The position numbers were made by a program, and so were the translations under genes. From assembly GCA_947473445.1 (NCBI GenBank), contig CANJEU010000150.1, forward strand, positions 1 to 5,828: 5,828 nucleotides of DNA. The letters run 5' to 3'. Positions 3,996-5,828 of this stretch are shown here, piece by piece. Position 1 is the first letter of the stretch. The number at the start of each line of letters is the position of its first letter. Below the pieces are notes generated by a model. That model was not told the DNA's origin. It ran no database searches and saw nothing but the letters and a program-made list of their open reading frames with translations. The DNA comes from Fidelibacterota bacterium. GTDB lineage: Bacteria; Pseudomonadota; Alphaproteobacteria; Rhodospirillales; Rhodospirillaceae.

Positions 3996-5828
3996 TTACA
4001 TCCGGAAGCGCACACCGGCGCGGAATACACGGCCGAGCGCGTCATAAACGCCTTGATTGGTTGAAATCGTCCCGTAGGCGCTGCCCGCCGGGCCGTACGG
4101 TACGATCACCGGATCCTTATTGGTCAGGTTCTTGATGTTCAGGAATGTCTCGACGTCCAGACCGTCATCGGCGTAGCTGCTGATGTTATAGGCTATGTTG
4201 GCATCGAAATAGAACGCGCCCGCGAGATGATTATTATCGATCGTACGGTTGCTGGCCGTGGATGTCGGGCAGCCGGTGGTGCACTGGATGTTCGAGTTCA
4301 GGATCGTGCCACTGCTAACGCCGCGGCCCGTAAGCGTGAACGTGAACGGATCGTTGGAGTAGGTGGCCGAGATCCGGTAGTTCCAGCTCGGCGTCGCCGT
4401 ACCGTCGTTCTGACCAGCTGTGTCTGTTGGCAGCACAAGACCATCGTCTTCGTAGTTCTTGATGTAGTGCGATGCCAAGACCCGCAGCGCCATGTTACCG
4501 TTCATGCCGTCGCTAAGATCGGAGAGCGCGAAGCGGTAGCTAACATCGAAGTCGAGTCCGCGGGCTTCCTTGACAGCGAGGTTGAACGGCGAGATCGCAA
4601 TACGCGAGATGATCGGCGCACCGCCCGGGCTGGTTCCACGCGTGATCGCCGAGCAGAACTGCTGAACGCCTTCAAAACAGAAGTCGACGATCTGCTGGGC
4701 ACCCACTGTTCCGATCGCGCCTTTGATCTCAATATTGAAGTAGTCGACCGATGCTTGGAAGCCTGGGAAGAAGCTAGGCTGCAGCACGACGCCAAGGCCG
4801 ATAGTCTTGGCCTTCTCCGGATCAAGACCGATATTTCCCGTATTGAAGCCCGTATATTGAATGGACGCATTGCCATTGAACGGGTCGATGACGTTGTTCG
4901 TATTCGAAGTGCCGGCGGCGAACAGTTCCTGCAAATTTGGCGCACGAATGTCGCGGGAGTAAGTGCCCCGGAAGCGAATATCCGGAATCGGCGACCATGT
5001 GGTCCCCACCTTATAAGTTGCCACGAAGCCCGAGGTCGAATAATCGGTCAAACGTACGGCGGCGTTCAGATCGAGTTGCTGCTCGATGAGCGGAACCACG
5101 GTTTCGACGAACCCTTCCGTCACATTGTATTTTCCGGTGCTGGGCAGGAAGTTGCCGACGAACCAGCCCGACCGATATGCCGGATCTACCGCGCCCGAGA
5201 CTTTCTCGATGCGGTGTTCGGCGCCGAAGGCGAGCGAGACAGGGCCCGCCCAAAGGTCGAACGGCTCGCCAGAGACTGAGAACGCGCCCACATCCTGAGC
5301 GAAACGTTGGTTGCGGTACGGATCGTCGATCAAGTAGTCAAGTGCTGCCTGGCTGTTTACGCCAATGCCCATGCGGTTGAAGGGCACGCATTTCGGATCG
5401 TCATTGGTGGTGCTGGCGTCCGCGTTGATGCGGCAGACGATCGTGCCGTTCGGGCCGCGAATTGCATCGGTCGCGTTGGCGAGGCGCGTGTTGTTCGTGA
5501 TGTCGACCACGCTTTCGTGGGTGCGGGTGATGCCCTTCTGATAATAAGCGTCCCACGTCCATGTCGTATCCATGGCGTCGGTGTCGCCGTTGATGCCGAC
5601 GACATAGCGCGTCGTGTAACGACGGTTGTCGGTGCGGCGCAGCGGCAAGTCGCCGTTCATGCTGCCCATGTTAAACTGGGTAAGGCCACGGGCGACGAGC
5701 TGGGTGCGGACAGCTTCCGGGATGAAGGCGTTGTCCGCGCGGATAATGATATTTGCCTGGTTGAACTGGTAACCCGTAACGCCATCGGAGTCGGTGTAAT
5801 TCCACGACGCCTGACCAAATACTTCGAC
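3996..5828 (-). CDS. TonB-dependent outer-membrane receptor, C-terminal beta-barrel part, 5' end off window
   Basis: TonB-dependent receptors import scarce ligands (siderophores, cobalamin, sugars, peptides and others) across the outer membrane using energy from TonB-ExbBD. The frame is open from the right edge to TAA at 3996, giving 610 visible residues. The signal peptide, TonB box and plug are outside the window; full family members of this style have roughly 900-1000 residues. Typical barrel signatures are ADNAFIPEAVRTQL near the edge, YSRDIRAPNLQELF (about 4921-4965), GLDPEKAKTIGLGVVLQP, FQASVDYFNIEIKGAIG and FLNIKNLTNKDPVIVPYG. The end, GRVFRAGVRFRM, has the alternating hydrophobic C-terminal strand used by the BAM machinery, with Met instead of the usual terminal Phe. 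Three close cysteine pairs (fragment residues 132/147, then CFEGVQQFC and CTTGC) probably form disulfides in outer loops. The ligand cannot be told from sequence. An ATG at 5669 is internal, since coding similarity continues upstream of it. Confidence 0.95.
   Translation of the reverse strand, partial: VEVFGQASWNYTDSDGVTGYQFNQANIIIRADNAFIPEAVRTQLVARGLTQFNMGSMNGDLPLRRTDNRRYTTRYVVGINGDTDAMDTTWTWDAYYQKGITRTHESVVDITNNTRLANATDAIRGPNGTIVCRINADASTTNDDPKCVPFNRMGIGVNSQAALDYLIDDPYRNQRFAQDVGAFSVSGEPFDLWAGPVSLAFGAEHRIEKVSGAVDPAYRSGWFVGNFLPSTGKYNVTEGFVETVVPLIEQQLDLNAAVRLTDYSTSGFVATYKVGTTWSPIPDIRFRGTYSRDIRAPNLQELFAAGTSNTNNVIDPFNGNASIQYTGFNTGNIGLDPEKAKTIGLGVVLQPSFFPGFQASVDYFNIEIKGAIGTVGAQQIVDFCFEGVQQFCSAITRGTSPGGAPIISRIAISPFNLAVKEARGLDFDVSYRFALSDLSDGMNGNMALRVLASHYIKNYEDDGLVLPTDTAGQNDGTATPSWNYRISATYSNDPFTFTLTGRGVSSGTILNSNIQCTTGCPTSTASNRTIDNNHLAGAFYFDANIAYNISSYADDGLDVETFLNIKNLTNKDPVIVPYGPAGSAYGTISTNQGVYDALGRVFRAGVRFRM

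Noticed and set aside
4227..5279. A 350-codon open frame on the plus strand opposite the TonB-dependent receptor
   Set aside because: Its translation is Arg/Asp/Val-rich without domain motifs or a good ribosome binding site, and the minus strand encodes clear receptor signatures over the same span. It is a GC-driven antisense open frame.

Overview
The window reads as a GC-rich (about 60% by eye) proteobacterial chromosome segment, most likely from an alphaproteobacterium. The grounds are the style of the class A penicillin-binding protein, the large TonB-dependent receptor, the AlkC-type glycosylase, and GC-rich genes preceded by clear GGAGG-like ribosome binding sites. I cannot name the genus. 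I see no transposase, integrase, CRISPR array, tRNA or rRNA, and no stretch over 300 bases without a gene.

Layout from left to right. (1) Positions 1-992, minus strand: the N-terminal 330 residues of a bifunctional class A penicillin-binding protein, with a complete GT51 transglycosylase domain; its transpeptidase domain lies beyond the left edge. (2) Positions 993-1084: a short divergent regulatory region. (3) Positions 1085-1492, plus strand: a 135-residue protein joining a histone H1-like Lys/Ala/Arg tail to a ribbon-helix-helix-like domain and a short acidic tail. (4) Positions 1507-2661, minus strand, convergent with the previous gene: an AlkC-type DNA alkylation repair glycosylase with a C-terminal Ig-like domain, probably starting at GTG. 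(5) A strong hairpin terminator at 2690-2726. (6) Positions 2747-3901, minus strand: an exported six-bladed NHL-type beta-propeller that appears to keep the full catalytic set of peptidyl-alpha-hydroxyglycine alpha-amidating lyase (PAL). (7) A second strong terminator at 3946-3979. (8) Positions 3996-5828, minus strand: the C-terminal 610 residues of a TonB-dependent receptor whose start lies beyond the right edge.

The receptor, the PAL-like protein and the glycosylase run in the same direction, but a terminator separates each pair. They are therefore probably separate transcription units, or units linked only by read-through. The receptor and the periplasmic PAL-like protein could form an uptake-and-processing pair for an unknown substrate; this rests on adjacency alone. 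The most unusual items are the H1-tail/RHH architecture and a PAL-like active site with no visible hydroxylating (PHM) partner.
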